From: Phoronis australis
Lineage: Eukaryota; Phoronida; Phoronidae
Assembly: GCA_002633005.1 (NCBI GenBank)
Contig: NMRA01000231.1
Location: 209,777-250,516 of the forward strand
DNA length: 40,740 nt
Reading direction: 5' to 3'
Shown here piece after piece: positions 11,531 through 24,061 of the stretch. Position 1 is the first letter of the stretch; every line of letters starts with the position of its first letter. The notes under the pieces are model-generated. The model was given only the letters and a program-made list of their open reading frames with translations. It was not told the DNA's origin and did not search any database. The translations under genes were made by a program, and so were the position numbers.

Positions 11531-13471
11531 CTGTTAAACTTTCTTGTATTTTCCTGAGTTTTGGTCCCATCTTAAATTTCAAGCATTAATGTACGGGGAT
11601 ACTTTTGTGCGTAAACCTAGCTTGTACATTTTTCATGAGAAGGAGGCCTATGTTTCTAGGTTTTACATTCTTATTAAGCATTTTAAGTTTGTATTCCAAA
11701 TGTTTGAACGGTCACTACCCTTATTGAACATTTCTTTGTGTTTTGGGAAACGGGTCTGCAAAACTGCAAAATAAATCGAGTCTTGTAAAACACATTCTTC
11801 TTGAGTCTGATAAAAAATCCAGATAGAGACTTTCAAAATAAATCGATTGGCTGGAATGACTATTTCAGTATCATACGCGAAGAGGCCTGGAACACGGAAA
11901 CAGACCAAATTGCATTATTCAAAGTGTTTCCCTGTCGCTCAAACAGAATTCTACGTGTTCACGAGACATATTTTTTTCGGTTTGCTCCTACAGATTTTGA
12001 TTTTTCTGTTGATGTCAACGCATTTTATTTTTATTTTCAAATTTCAAAGAAAAAAACGATCTGTCAACTGCTAGTCACTTTGTTGATGGGAAAGCGACTA
12101 AAGACGTAGCACATTTTTTTCTTATATGGAAAATGTAACATTTGAAATTTGCTGCGTACGAAACTATGACGACTTCAAGCAGTAGACGGATTAAGAGGCA
12201 ATTGGTGTTTAAAATTAGTTTATCGCAGATTTCAAACATATTCTAAAATGCACTTGGAAGTCTCTTCGGGAAATGCAATGGTTCACTAGCTTGCCTCATA
12301 CTGTGATGTCGACCTTAGATTCCAAGTGCGACCAAACATGATAATCTGTCGTTAATGTTTTTCTTGTCGGTCAATTGCTTGTCGAATGACAGTGGGCGCA
12401 TGCGCGTATTTATCATAAGTGAGACAAAGATTAGAAACTGTATGGTGACTTTGAATTTTTTCCTTCGCGCGTACTTCAAATATTGTGATTTTTATGATCT
12501 TTCGTGGAAATTCCTTCACAGGAGAAAGTAAATAATAGTAGACACTGCGAGATTGTACCTTCAGGAAGCAATGGGAACTGATCTCATGTGGCCAGTAACT
12601 CATATCGCTACCTGCTGTGCCAAGAGTTACTTAGTCTTAACGGCGGGTGGCTCAGGGAAATGGTTTGCCTTCGCGAAAGGACCCTTTTACAATATATTTG
12701 ATTAGACGTGATGTGTTTTAAACAAAGCTATTAAGTACCTCCTCGTCCTCCAGAGGTCACTGGTATTTGGTCACATGTGACCAGTCGCCACACTGTCTTT
12801 GAAAGTCTCAAACTGTTCAAAAGATATTTTTGACGAACTTTCGCGTTCCATGCCTCTTTGAAGCAAGATTCATGGACAGGGTAGTTACCTTTACATACAT
12901 GAAAAACCAGATTCGCACGTGCTTTTTCAGTGGCGAAACTGAAATAACTGATGCCATCAATGTGACACTTCATGTGCAGTCGATAGGCTACTGTAGTCGA
13001 AATTACTGTATTCGAAATCGACCTTAGAAAACATAACGCGCTTAATAGTACGTTCTTGTTATCGCATGCACTAGTTAATTCAAGTGATTAAACTTCCTTT
13101 TTACGAAGTTTGTTCAGCTTATCTAGTTGAAATCATATCGCTGTCAAATCTCGATTAGTTAAACCAGACATAAATCCGTTACGTCGAAGATAAAATGTTC
13201 CTGTTGCCAGGTTTCTAACGTTTTACTAGCCTATTGTGATTAAATTACAAAGAGTTGCAGATGAACAAGATTACTGGTTTAAATTCATGAAGAGGTGAAC
13301 GAACAGTATAAAATATCGTAAGGCGAACGTCTAAACATAGCCTAACGTTCGGCTATTGTCATCTTTACACCGAACACTTACACAGCGAAATGAGTCTAAC
13401 CTTCAGTTTTCGAAAAATCATGAACAATTCAACGTGCTCGTCATCATCAGCATTTGGAACTTATTTTTACT
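11531..13471. other. Intergenic DNA, no gene recognised
   Basis: Several 60-100-codon frames exist on both strands (for example 11801-12109), overlapping each other without recognisable domains, so I treat them as chance. A perfect 16-bp palindrome with an E-box core lies at 12768-12783. Confidence 0.35.
12768..12783. promoter_or_regulatory. Perfect palindrome with E-box core
   Basis: TGGTCACATGTGACCA is fully self-complementary and contains TCACATGTGA, the extended E-box preferred by MiT/TFE-type bHLH-zip factors. It is 3.2 kb upstream of the tetraspanin ATG. Binding is inference only. Confidence 0.3.
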
Positions 13472-13679
13472 CATGCGCGCTCCCGGAAGGCGAAGTGGGC
13501 AAAGAGATCCGCCTCAGAGAAACATAAACGAGACCAGTCCACTAAAAAGCCAATTACCAAAATTCGAAATTCGGCGTACGCAGAATTCACTGCCCTGAAC
13601 GTGTCTTGGTTTTTTAGTAAAAGGGTCCACATTCTCAAAAATTCGAGCCCCCCTACATTATGGCCTGGGTTTGCGCATG
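13472..13679. mobile_element. MITE, 'catgcgcgc' family, copy 1
   Basis: Starts CATGCGCGCTCCC and ends GGGTTTGCGCATG (degenerate terminal inverted repeats), with TTACT directly repeated on both sides as a probable 5-bp target duplication. Internal blocks are shared with the other copies: 'gatccgcctcagagaaaca', 'gtccactaaaaagcca' and 'ctcaaaaattcgagcccc'. The short frames on both strands are not genes. Confidence 0.7.
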
Positions 13680-14313
13680 TTACTAAAGCCAAAACTAATT
13701 ATAAGTCTACCTGGTCTGTTGTTCGTTGTATCTAGTGGGCTTTGTGCACGATATAATCATAGAGATAATGTGTCAGTTTGCGATATCGTCTTTTAGATTC
13801 GAGACATTTTCGTTCAAACCTGCTGTCTGTAGTAAAGGATAATAGTGATTTTCCGTCGCGATGCTGGTACCAATAGCAAAGATCAAACACAATGGCTTTT
13901 TTCGCCAAGTCAAACGCCGTTAAGTCACATCCTTTCGTTAACGGAAAGGAAACCTCGTAACTTGGGTTACAGCCTTCCGGGCCTTTGCCTTCTATGTAAC
14001 CTTAGAAGTGCATTTCTGCCCTTTAAAAATTGTTTTGTGGCGACCAGAAGTTTAAATTTTGCGTTGCGTGAAATATTTTATCTCTGTTGAATATTGATAA
14101 ACCAAACCACGACAATATCAATTAATCTGATCTTGAAAGAGTCCCAGATTGAATTGCTTTGGTTTACAATTCCTTTTATGAGGTTTATAAAGAAGGTTGA
14201 AGCTGTATATCGCCTTTTACTGTCATGACATTGCTCTCATATTTTTACCGTGATATGATTCTACTACCACTACCAACAAGAACCTAAAACAACAGCGACT
14301 CAAGAAAGCGCTC
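13680..14313. other. Intergenic DNA between two MITEs, nothing recognised
   Basis: No exon, RNA gene or repeat could be supported in this interval. Confidence 0.35.
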
Positions 14314-14630
14314 CGCTGCATTACACCCTCAGCTGGATAAAAATCAAATTAGTCCTTTTACTCTCATGAAAATGCTCCCTTAACATTCCTTCCCGCGATA
14401 GGATTGCATTTCCGTTACCGACTTAAACATCATGCAATGCCTACTCGCGACATTTTTTATTGGGTTAGCCAACCATAAAATTGGGAAGGGAAAATGTCGC
14501 GCGTACGCATTGCATTTGGATTAAGGTAACTGAAACGGGAGCCTATCACGGGGAGGAATGTTGTGGGAGAAATTTCATGAGAGTAAAAGGGCTAATTCCA
14601 TTTTTAGCCAGCTAAAGATGTAACACAGCT
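14314..14630. mobile_element. Long-TIR fold-back MITE, 'ccttttactctcatgaaa' family, copy 1
   Basis: The left arm (agctggataaaaat, then ttagtccttttactctcatg, later cgataggattgcatttccgt) is matched in reverse complement by the right arm (catgagagtaaaagggctaa, then tttttagccagct to about 14616). Pairing continues weakly to about 14314 and 14630. A related element lies at 30929-31269. No ORF. Confidence 0.7.
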
Positions 14631-15943
14631 TTGAGGAAGAGATGGAACAGTAGGGACTTGTGGCCACAAATGAATACAAACTCACTGCACAAATGGGACA
14701 AACGAAAAGGCACGCGCTGCGAATGTCGTTGCAGTGTTAGAAAATGAGAATGCCGCCAAGTGGTACAGTTCTGTCAAATGAATCAACTTCAGTATTCGTA
14801 TTTTTTACGCCGACTCCGACTCTACTTTGTCCACAGCACTATTTGAAATGTTTTTGTTATACTGTAAATACATATAGAAGGATTAAAACGCTAATATTTC
14901 CACCACGGGCGACGGCTCAATCGCAATATTGACTCAAGTCTGAAATATCATTGGATAAGGTTTTGTTGCCAGTAGCGAGAATATCAGAAGTACTAGTGAT
15001 ATCGTTTGCAAGATAAGAAGTTTGTCGTAGTTGCTGGAGCATTACAACAGTGGCGGACGCCTCATGTACAGTAAGTACTTAGTCTAATGATTTGATACTT
15101 CCATCGCTCGGTTCTCACCAGGTACTGGATTAGCGCATTTCGAGTGTATTTGTTATTTTGACCAAATATTTATGTTGAAGAAAACTCTTGTACAAGTCAG
15201 TGAGTGCAACTCAAGTAATCTAGAAATATTGCTTTTCAATGAGCTCGCAGGAGTTCAATTAACCGTAGTACAAGGGTGAATTTTGCTGAGTGTGTGTTTG
15301 TTGCTAAATAACTGACAGTTTTAATTGCCCCCAGCCCCTACAACCATGCGTGTATGTGCGGATATTGTGAATAGGATTCAGTAAATCAAAACTGAAGGGG
15401 GTTGTCTCCCTGCTGAGTTTGCGTCTAAAGTCACGTACCAGGAAGAATACTCCACTCTAATGTAAAGTGTAAGGTAAACCCATTTAGTTTGGAGCGTTCA
15501 GCTTATCCTTATATAGCTCTTGACTATAACGATAATTAGGTGCATAAATGGGATATTACGGAGTGGATATAACCTGTACTTAATGCACGAATTATGTCAC
15601 ACATTCCTCAAACGTCGGTCAGTGCTTTACACCTTCACATGATTAATTGAGTAAACACAAATCTAATGTCATTAAAACCCCTCAGTTATGACAACAAGCA
15701 TTTGGCAACAGTTGCGTTCACATTTTATGCAGTTCAAGTTACAGTGAAATAACAAGGTGAGCGCTATTTTTGTTTAGAAAGTTTTATTGCAAGAAATATA
15801 AGCCAGCTATTAACTGTGTACTGAAAATAAAAAGTAAAATTACATTTTTTAGGACCTTCAAAAAGTGTAACGGGAAACATGAAGTGACAGTTCTCGTTTT
15901 TTAGTTATTATTTTATAACGACATCTATATGCCTCTTTTTCAG
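14631..15943. other. Upstream region of the tetraspanin gene
   Basis: No coding frame. A consensus donor (tcatgtaca|gtaagtac) after 15070 could end a non-coding first exon of the tetraspanin gene, since the first coding exon has its own acceptor at 15941-15943. The transcription start cannot be placed. Confidence 0.4.
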
Positions 15944-15975
15944 TTTAAGTGTTGTAGCCAGCAAAACCTCCAGCG

Positions 15976-18900
15976 ATGGGTTTTGGACTATGCTGTTCCA
16001 AAACGATTTTAATCATAGCGAATATAATTTCTTTGGTAAGTACACATATAGCTTAAACAATGATTGTTGCGATACGCTTAAAAGTTTATAAATGGGTGAC
16101 GACAAAATTTATTTTCTGGCACAGTGCACACATATCGAGGCATACCGCGGATCATTGTTGCCGTAAGCATGTCATGTAAAATTGGTTTCGAACAGTAACA
16201 TACTCGATACTGTTACTGTTGATCTTGATTACAATTAGTCCCCAGTAAACACTCTGCCTGTGTCCAGATAAAACTGCCCAGATAAGGCTTGAGGTTGTCC
16301 CCAGAAGGGGGGGGGGGAGTGGAAGGTCAAAGATGCTCCAATATCTCGCTTATTCGTTTTTTTCGGAGGTTTCTTTTTGAGTCTACAGACCTATTCCTTA
16401 CATTGCCAGTGGCGATCAAGAGTTTTCTTCTTAGAAGATTCAACCAAAAGTGTGTCGCTTCCACAAAACAGCGCCGTCAGCGTGATTCCATGACAGTATG
16501 TATTTTAGATAAGTTTAAACTTAAATTGGAATACCCTTGGATACCCTGAGGCCGAAAAAAACGGTTTATGTATACATTAAACAATTTAATTTGTTTTTAT
16601 CTTCATCATTTGAGATCAATCATGACAAAAAACTTAACCGGAAATTGTGAAGCTACGTTGTTGCACTGTGTTGTATTACGCGGCTATGCATGTAGCTTGG
16701 CGACGACACTCATTGTCTGGCGATGCAGGACTCAGTTGCTTTAAAGTTCAAAACTTATCTTGGTTGGTGCGTGATGTCAGATCCGTTAGTCAACAATACC
16801 TAAGTTGCGTGCGATTGTCGTCATTGTTGCTAACCAACGTATAGCTTCCATTTAACCGTGCCGAAGGTTACAAATTATTTCATAGTACGTGTTAGCTCTT
16901 TATCGTAATACAATGATGGCAAAATTCGCATTTCATACATAAATTGCCTTCTTTTTTCGCTTGAAATTCTTTTCAATTTTTCCTCCAAATCACTCAAATG
17001 AGGCGTGGTTTCAATCATTTCTAGCTCGCCATTCATTAATTGTTAGTTTGGGAAAACTATGACGACATTTTAACTATAGAAAAAACATAACTTTTACTTG
17101 GCACTCACGTGCTGTAGAAGGAAATTAAAAGCTTACCGTAGCCTACTAAGATCTATATTTCGTCTTAAGCACCTCTCACAATTGAATGATTGCGTCTAAT
17201 ACCCGTTAAATCACGACCAGTTCTTAAGCTGATAATCGCGGTAGAAATGCTTCAACTAGGTTTACAAAAATAAAGGCCAGAAAATCTAGTCAAATAGTCA
17301 AATGAGCAGAGACATTTATTACTGCATTTAAACTCGACGTTTGGTTATTGCAGCAGAAACAAAAACAGACTTTGACTTGAATTTGTGGTTTCTTCTTCCA
17401 ACGTCCATTTACATGTAATTATCCTAAAGCTTAAGACCCCAAAGGACAGTTAGTTCAGGTCTCATACCGGACTCATTTTGAAACCAGCATTAGTTTCAGT
17501 CAAATTCTCGTGTCGTGTTCTGTTTTTCCCGAAAAGCACGTAATTAAGGTGGCAAACTACATTAGTTTTGCACTCGGCTACTTGACAATTTGAGTCCCAC
17601 TTAATTCATTCACTTTCACAAGATAATAAAAAGAAAGAGTATTCATTTTCATATTTATATTACACGCCTTTTGCACTTCGCAAAAACCCTCATGCATGAT
17701 AAAATTGTTTTTGCGCACGTCGCGACAGTAGTAGTGACCGAGAGAAGGCCTGCTACAACATTTGGCGAGTACCACTGAGGTGAAATGCTGCGGTGTGTGA
17801 TGACGAGGCTAAGCGGGGTGGATACAGAAAGGGTTCCTGTGTGTCTAAACTCCTGTTGGCCCCATGTCTGTCACTGTGAGACCCTTGGCCTTGACAACTT
17901 TCTTGATGATCCTGGATATACAAATGCAGCAACCCAATCACTAAGATTAAAGATTAACTATTCGCGATTTTTCAGATACTTGGCCTGGCTTTACTCGTCA
18001 CTGGCTGCATACTGAAATTCGGTCAATCCATCATAGATCAAGTACTCAGAAGTCTGTTGCCGCCAGACGCAAACATCGACCTCAACGTATTATTAGGTGA
18101 CGTGGCAATAGCGCTTATTGTCATTGGATCAGTGATTTTCCTCATCTCCATATTTGGATGTTGCGGTGCTTGTTGTAACAGCAAATGCATGCTTGCAGTG
18201 GTATGTATGTTGGTTGTATGTATAACTTCGACCTGACTTCTAGTTTATTCGAATGTGCCCCTTTGACGATTACTTGATTTTTTGTTATAGTTTTGTCTTA
18301 TCGTGGCTCGCGTTCCGTATAATTATTACATGTAGCTACTTTTTCGCGAACTTTGCGAGATTATACAAGTCTATCGCCTTCCACCATAAGAGAAGTATGT
18401 GATCTCACCAATTTTCATTCGCTAGTATCTTGCTTTCCGGAACGCGACCCATTACATAGGCGTTGGCAGCGCTGAATAGGAGCCCCCTATGGTGCGCCGC
18501 CCATGTATGTGGCTAAGCTTCTTCGGTCATAACTCCAAAGCCCATAAGGTAGACCCATCTGAGGGCATTCGGCCATGTTGTTTTGACGAATAAAATATCA
18601 AGCTCGTCAACCTAACAGTCATTTGCCATCACCATTACGATGTTTATAAGCAGTCTTGTTAGAAGGCAGATCCAATTGATTTAGCCGTCTGAAGAAAATT
18701 CACACGTTAACAATCGTCAGGCGTTTGGTCTATATTTTTGTCGCCCGCTTCTAAATCAGAGTTCTAATCCGGCACTGCTCATGGTGATCGTACCTGATTG
18801 GCCAGTATACCAGAATATTATAAATTAGTTGATATTATATTAAACCTCGTATAAAGGCATGTTATGAAACCTTTTTGAAAGCTCGTTTTAAGTGTTTCAA

Positions 18901-21900
18901 ACCGTACCTTTGATCAGACGTTTACCGGGGCGGCACGAGAAATTCCTTCATGTTCTGCAGGCAGAAAGTCTTAAAAGCAATGAGAAGGCAAATCAAAGTT
19001 CAGCCGAGAGTTCACCTTGTTTCAGATCGTGGATTAGACACCCTAGGCCTACATGTATATGCCTTCGGATTGGACGACGTGCGCAGTGCAGCCCCAAATT
19101 GTCATACCGACTACCTAACTGTCACAACTTCAAATTGACACACACAAAAATTACTGTGGCGTGGGGAAATTATGACAATTTGGGCTTGGAGCGCTGACCC
19201 AAATTGGCACAATTTTGAAGTTGTGACAATTTGGGACGTTGTGACAATTTTGGTCTGTATTCTAATGCAGACTCAAATTGACACACAAAAGTTGTTGTGG
19301 CAATTTGGGCATGTGATTGATTCCTTACCGTTTTATATAGAAGGTCTAGTCACTTGATTTGATAGCAGGCCATAGGCTTTTGGGTGAAGTCAACGGATTT
19401 AGGGATTCGGACACAGTATTCATGGGCTCTGTCTCTGTATTGTTTCTATTTCTTGAGTTGATGCTTTCACACTTTCATTCCATCTTATTCCAGTTAAAAT
19501 CACACTCAAATAAAATTTAGTAACAACGTGGGTACAAAATGGTATCGAACTATACAAATTTTAATTTGCAAACAATTTCGGCTTTTAAGCCGAAATTGTT
19601 TGCAAAAATACTACAGGAAAACTTTTAGTAAAAACCGTATTGAGGAACAAGCGTCATGAAGAACCTTATTTTAATGTCATTTTCAGTATGCGGTGGTCGT
19701 CGGAGTTCTCCTAACTGCTGAACTTATATGCGTTATTCTGGTAGTCGCCATGAAAGACAAATTGGACTCCTTCCTCAAAAAACAATTCAACAACACCATT
19801 GTGGATAGCTACGAAGGATTTCGGTCGACTGATACAATTTCGCTCGCTTGGAATTTAATTCAGATTGAGGTACGTTATCTAGCAACATGCGGTCTGTAAC
19901 ACACTTGGCATAACGACAGAGTACAGGGATAATTAGAATTTAAGCCTGCAGGAGGTCTGAAACAAGATCGGCGTCTTGTGTCACCGAAAAAAGCCCTTTA
20001 GAACCTTGCATTGGAATAGAGGAAATATGTGTGCTTCTCAATAATCTGTTAATTATGTGGAACTAAAACCTCGTCGTCATCAGTGCACAATGAAATGAAT
20101 CGTTTTTAATCGATGGTTTCCTTAATGTAGAAGTCTTCCTGTTGTTATTGTTTAAAAGCGATTGGCACGTTGAAGCAGAGCACGGCGTATGTGTGATAGA
20201 ATAGCCTAGAATTTTTAGTACATGTAAGTGTGACCGTGCACAATTCTTGCTTTTACTATTCCCCTTTTGATAGACAATCAGATTTCCCCCATGTCTTGAC
20301 TGCCTTGCGTTGTTTACGTTAATTGACGCTTCCCTCAATCTTTACCTTTTCATTTTCAGCTGAAATGCTGTGGAGTGGAAAATTACACAGATTTCCATTT
20401 GGCCAAGAAATGGGAATCGAACATCACGCTTCCTAACGTCCCAGTTTCACAGACTCTCAAACTTCCGGTTACTTGCTGCAAACTGAATGGTAGCATAAGT
20501 GACTTAGCAAGCATCGATCTCACAGACGTTGGCACCTGTGTCAGCAACCCTACGATACAGAATGCTAATATTGAAACGGTTTGTAAATGTTTCATTCAGT
20601 TAGGTGCATATAGCAACGTCGTGGAGGCCCAAAACTTGGTAACACCCGAGCCAAAGAGGTTTTATCTCAGGTCCTCAGACCACTAAGTTAGTGGTCTGAG
20701 GTTTTATTTAGAATCTTTGTTGGACATTTGGGGACAACTAACACTAAGGTGCCTGGCATACTTAATTATTTCAGCCGCAAAATCTTAATAAAACTGGTGT
20801 TTAAAACAACCGTGCTGATTTCCTATTTATCGGAGTTTTTCTAAAGATTTTCCCCTCTAAAAACGCTCAATTTGGAATACCTCTGATATTTTGACTAAAA
20901 TTTTCCTTCGTAGGTTGGTATGTGCGAACAGCAATTACGTGGCCAATCATGGTCTGGTTTGGAAGTCAGGTGCCTTAGGAAAGACCCAAGTCTGCACATG
21001 GGGGATAACATTTTCCTCTGCAGCAGGCTATCAAAATACCCGAGGTGTTCCCCATGAGAAAGTCCATTCGCGTTTTTGAAAGACCAAGCGTTCTTACGAA
21101 TAGATCTAGTACCACCATTTTAATTGAAGTACCAACATTCAGTACATAGTTTTCATGTGAAATATATTGAAATAGATTTAGTTGAAACACTCGACTTATG
21201 CCCTTGTTGGCTGATCTGTCACACAAATGCATTATGACTGAACACAATCAGGAATGGTAGAATTAAACTACTAAGTACTACATTTAGCTAAACGAGACTT
21301 TGGGGCTATAGGCGTATCGTGTTTCTTTTTCCGTTAAAATTTATCGGAAACGCTTCCTCACGTAGGTCGCCCTGATGACGGTGTTTGTCACCTTGTCGAA
21401 GTTTTGTTTTCGATCTAACTATGGTGATGAAATCTAATTTCCATGGAATAATTAATGCTTAACACCTATCACGGATTTACATCAAACTTTCAGAATATGA
21501 AGACAAGTGTACGGAACTCAACCGATTTCTTGTTGAATGACTTCGCATAACAAGCTTCAACTGACAAATTCAGTGCTGTAGTGGGGCGTAAGCGCACGTA
21601 GGCGCAGCCAACCACCTTTTGGAATTTTAACGTAGCGCCTACGTACCGTAAGTTACGTTCAGCGCTCAAGGTGATACGATGGGCCTTGGGCGCCTGCTAA
21701 CCTCTAATTTTACCACTACACCACTGTACAAATCCAGTGTTTCTAGTTTTGCACACTAATTTCCTACTTGCACTTCCAGCTTAATCACTTTCATTTCAGG
21801 TGAATTTGATTGGCCCGGCGGGTCTTCGAACTTGATGTCCAATCAGTTCAAAGATCTACATGTACATGTAGTTCCCTTTTCTTCGTTTCAGGGTTGTTAT

Positions 21901-22056
21901 GAAGCTGTGGAAAAAGTGATCGCTAGCCAGAGTGCCATAACAATTGCCGTAACGACTTCCATTCTAGTTTGTCAGCTGATACTGGTCATATTAGCTTGCT
22001 GTGTCTGTACATTTAAAAAGGAAGACAGAGAGGACAATAAAGTACATCCGAGTTAG
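15976..22056 (+). CDS. Tetraspanin, 5 coding exons (terminal exon copy A)
   Basis: Coding exons are 15976-16035, 17976-18200, 19687-19869, 20360-20578 and 21892-22056, all joining at phase 0 and giving 283 aa. The exon-4 donor is the weak GTTTGT; the others are standard. Four membrane segments lie near residues 10-33, 63-87, 96-117 and 245-270. Between segments 3 and 4 the large extracellular loop has the family's CCG motif (159-161), a second CC (195-196) and single Cys at 216 and 231, so six cysteines in all. Candidate N-glycosylation sites are at 164, 177 and 199. Juxtamembrane cysteines (6-7, 82-83, 86-87, 265-268) suit palmitoylation. Tetraspanins organise partner proteins in plasma-membrane or endosomal microdomains; the subfamily is not resolved here. 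The ATG follows an acceptor at 15943 and a 32-nt leader. The last exon is repeated downstream. Confidence 0.9.
19100..19320. repeat. Clustered direct and inverted 'tgacaatttggg' repeats in tetraspanin intron 2
   Basis: The motif (t)gtgacaatttgggc/a or its complement cccaaattgtca/ggcaca occurs about seven times within about 220 bp, in both orientations, with repeated 'tcaaattgacacacaaaa' blocks. It looks like a decayed inverted-repeat element or local duplication. It is non-coding. Confidence 0.5.
19565..19606. repeat. Perfect 20-bp-arm hairpin upstream of tetraspanin exon 3
   Basis: tttgcaaacaatttcggctt (19565-19584) is followed after 2 nt by its exact reverse complement (19587-19606). It lies about 80 nt before the exon-3 acceptor. 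It could be a tiny MITE or a structural RNA element. Confidence 0.7.
20673..20701. repeat. Perfect 14-bp inverted repeat after tetraspanin exon 4
   Basis: CCTCAGACCACTAA, one G, then TTAGTGGTCTGAGG. It lies about 95 nt downstream of the weak exon-4 donor. Structural only; no known family. Confidence 0.7.
21571..21726. mobile_element. hAT-type non-autonomous element (copy A, tetraspanin intron 4)
   Basis: Termini CAGTGCTGTAGTGG and CCACTACACCACTG are inverted repeats of the CAGTG type usual for hAT elements. They are flanked by 8-bp near-duplicates gacaaatt/tacaaatc, matching the 8-bp hAT target duplication. Inside are complementary blocks acgtaggcgc and gcgcctacgt. No ORF. Confidence 0.65.
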
Positions 22057-23196
22057 AAAATGCACGTGTATACCAAAAAGATTGACTTCCTGCAGTCACA
22101 ACTGTGAGCGGTGGTTGATCTGAACACATGATACCGTCTAAACCGCTTCACAATAGAGACTGCAGTCGAGTATCATCCATCCGAGACACAATAATGAGAA
22201 AGAATCCATCGTTAAATTTGGATCCTAAAAACTTTAAACTACTACAGCTCATTTCATTAATATCTGATTATTATTATATCTTCTGCATTTGGTTTGTGTA
22301 TGCAAGCAAGTGTGGCGGTTGCTCTACTGAGATTGGCCTTGTTTCGAATGGCGAAACCTAGGGTGCGTTACGTAGAGCGAAGTTCTCGTGAGGTTGACGA
22401 GATCACACAAGACCATACAAAATCATGTGAATGAAAGGCAAGTGTTTTGTCTGCAACTTCGCTCCCTTACACCATGGACGCATCAGAATTGATTGGACGG
22501 CTTGGTTGGGATGGAGTACAATTCATCCTAAAAGGTCGCTTAAGTGTCTCTCGAGTTTGTCGGAATCATTGAAGTCTACGCAAGATATCGCCATGTGTCA
22601 CGAGCGGGGCATGTGAAATTACCCACTTTACCTCGCAAGTTGCTTTGCAGAGTAAACACGCCCATCATTAAACGCTTCTTAGCGCGGGTAAATAACCTAT
22701 TTGCTGTGTTATGTGTACATGTATTTGAAATTGTTAAGTTTCTCATAATTTTGCATTATGTTATGGGCTGATTTCGAAAATTTTTATTGAGCCTAATAGC
22801 CAATTATATGTTATAAGGTGATTTCTAAACCCAAGGTCAAAAACGAAAATTGTGAAGTAGGCTGGTCTCAACATTCTTCTTCTTTCAAAATCAATTAATT
22901 TCTGCCATTTAAGGGAATTGAAAGATCAGCAGCGCTTGTTACGAAGCAGCCTACTTTTTGAAGGCGTGACCAAACAATTCTGTAAAAACTTGTGGGTTTT
23001 TAGCTCTTTTCATTTCTTGTCGATGCCCGTGATTACGTGTTCGGGAATTGACCTTTTTACGGACAGCGGAAGTCTATGCGTGCGCATCATGATCTCACAG
23101 AGCTCAGATTTGTGGGATACAAATCTTCCTAATTCAGATTCCATAGAATTGGCCGACAGGCGATCGTCTACTCGGTAAGCTAGAAGTTGTTTTATA

Positions 23197-23432
23197 CATG
23201 CGTGCACCCAGGGGGCTCGAATTTTGGTATGCGGACCTTTTACTGAAAAATCAAAACGAGGACTATAAATAAAAAACGGGCTACTAAGTTCAGACCTATG
23301 AACTGTACATTCGCGCCGAATTCCTGTGGACTTACGTCTCGATTTCTCGGACTTTTTGTTTCTCTGAGGCGAACCTTTTTGCCCATTTCGCCAAATAGGA
23401 AGGCTCGTTCGAGCCACCCCTGGGTGAGTGCA
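23197..23432. mobile_element. MITE, 'catgcgcgc' family, copy 2a (reverse orientation)
   Basis: Begins catgcgtgcaccc and ends with a degenerate gggtgagtgcat. The internal blocks of copy 1 appear in reverse complement (tttgtttctctgaggcgaac). The 135-codon minus-strand frame here (23010-23417) is an accident of this element. A canonical AATAAA inside it (about 23269-23274) could serve as a poly(A) signal for the upstream exon. Confidence 0.65.
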
Positions 23433-23919
23433 TTTTTTTCAAACTACCTACGATAATCTGAAGAAATGGCTGCTTTAAATACTACTGAAAGGAAGTGACC
23501 TATTGACAGACAGTACATGTACATGTGCGTCTGCTAGCGGCACTGCTTTAGATGATCGCTGTCTTACAATTATTCGTGATTGGCGTCTCTCGCTGTCCGT
23601 GAAATGTCAATGAAAACNGCCAAGTATTACATTTAGCTAAACGAGGCTTTGGGGCTATAGGCGTATCGTATTTCTTTTTTCAGTTAAAATTTATCGGAAA
23701 CGCTTCCTCACGTAGGTCGCCCTGATGACGGTGTTTGTCACCTGTCGAAGTTTTGTTTTCAATCTAATTATGGTGATGAAATCTAATTTCCATGGAATAA
23801 TTAACGCTTAACACCTATCACGGATTTACATCAACCTTTCAGAATATGGAGACAAGTGTACGGAACTCAACCGATTTCTTGTTGACTGACTTCGCATTAC
23901 AAGCTTCAACTGACAAATC

Positions 23920-24061
23920 CAGTGCTGTAGTGGGGCGTAAGCGCACGTACAGTAGGCGCAGCCAACTACCTTTTGGCATTTTAACGTAGCGCCTACGTAC
24001 CGTAAGTTACGTTCAGTTCCTTGGGCGCCTACTAACCTCTAATTGTACCACTACACCACTG
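23920..24061. mobile_element. hAT-type non-autonomous element (copy B)
   Basis: Same insertion as at 21571-21726, carried in the second half of the tandem duplication. Here the flanks are gacaaatc/cacaaatc (7 of 8 identical). It lacks about 20 bp present in copy A and has a 5-bp 'acagt' addition. The shared insertion shows the duplication (or allele split) came after the element landed. Confidence 0.65.

Noticed and set aside
11801-12109. Plus-strand ORF of 102 codons
   Set aside because: It overlaps other open frames on both strands, has no recognisable domain, no splice context and a composition typical of AT-rich chance frames.
23010-23417. Minus-strand frame of 135 codons, repeated at 25349-25756
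   Set aside because: It lies across a MITE, is preserved only because the whole block is duplicated, and shows no domain. An overlapping plus-strand frame is equally preserved.
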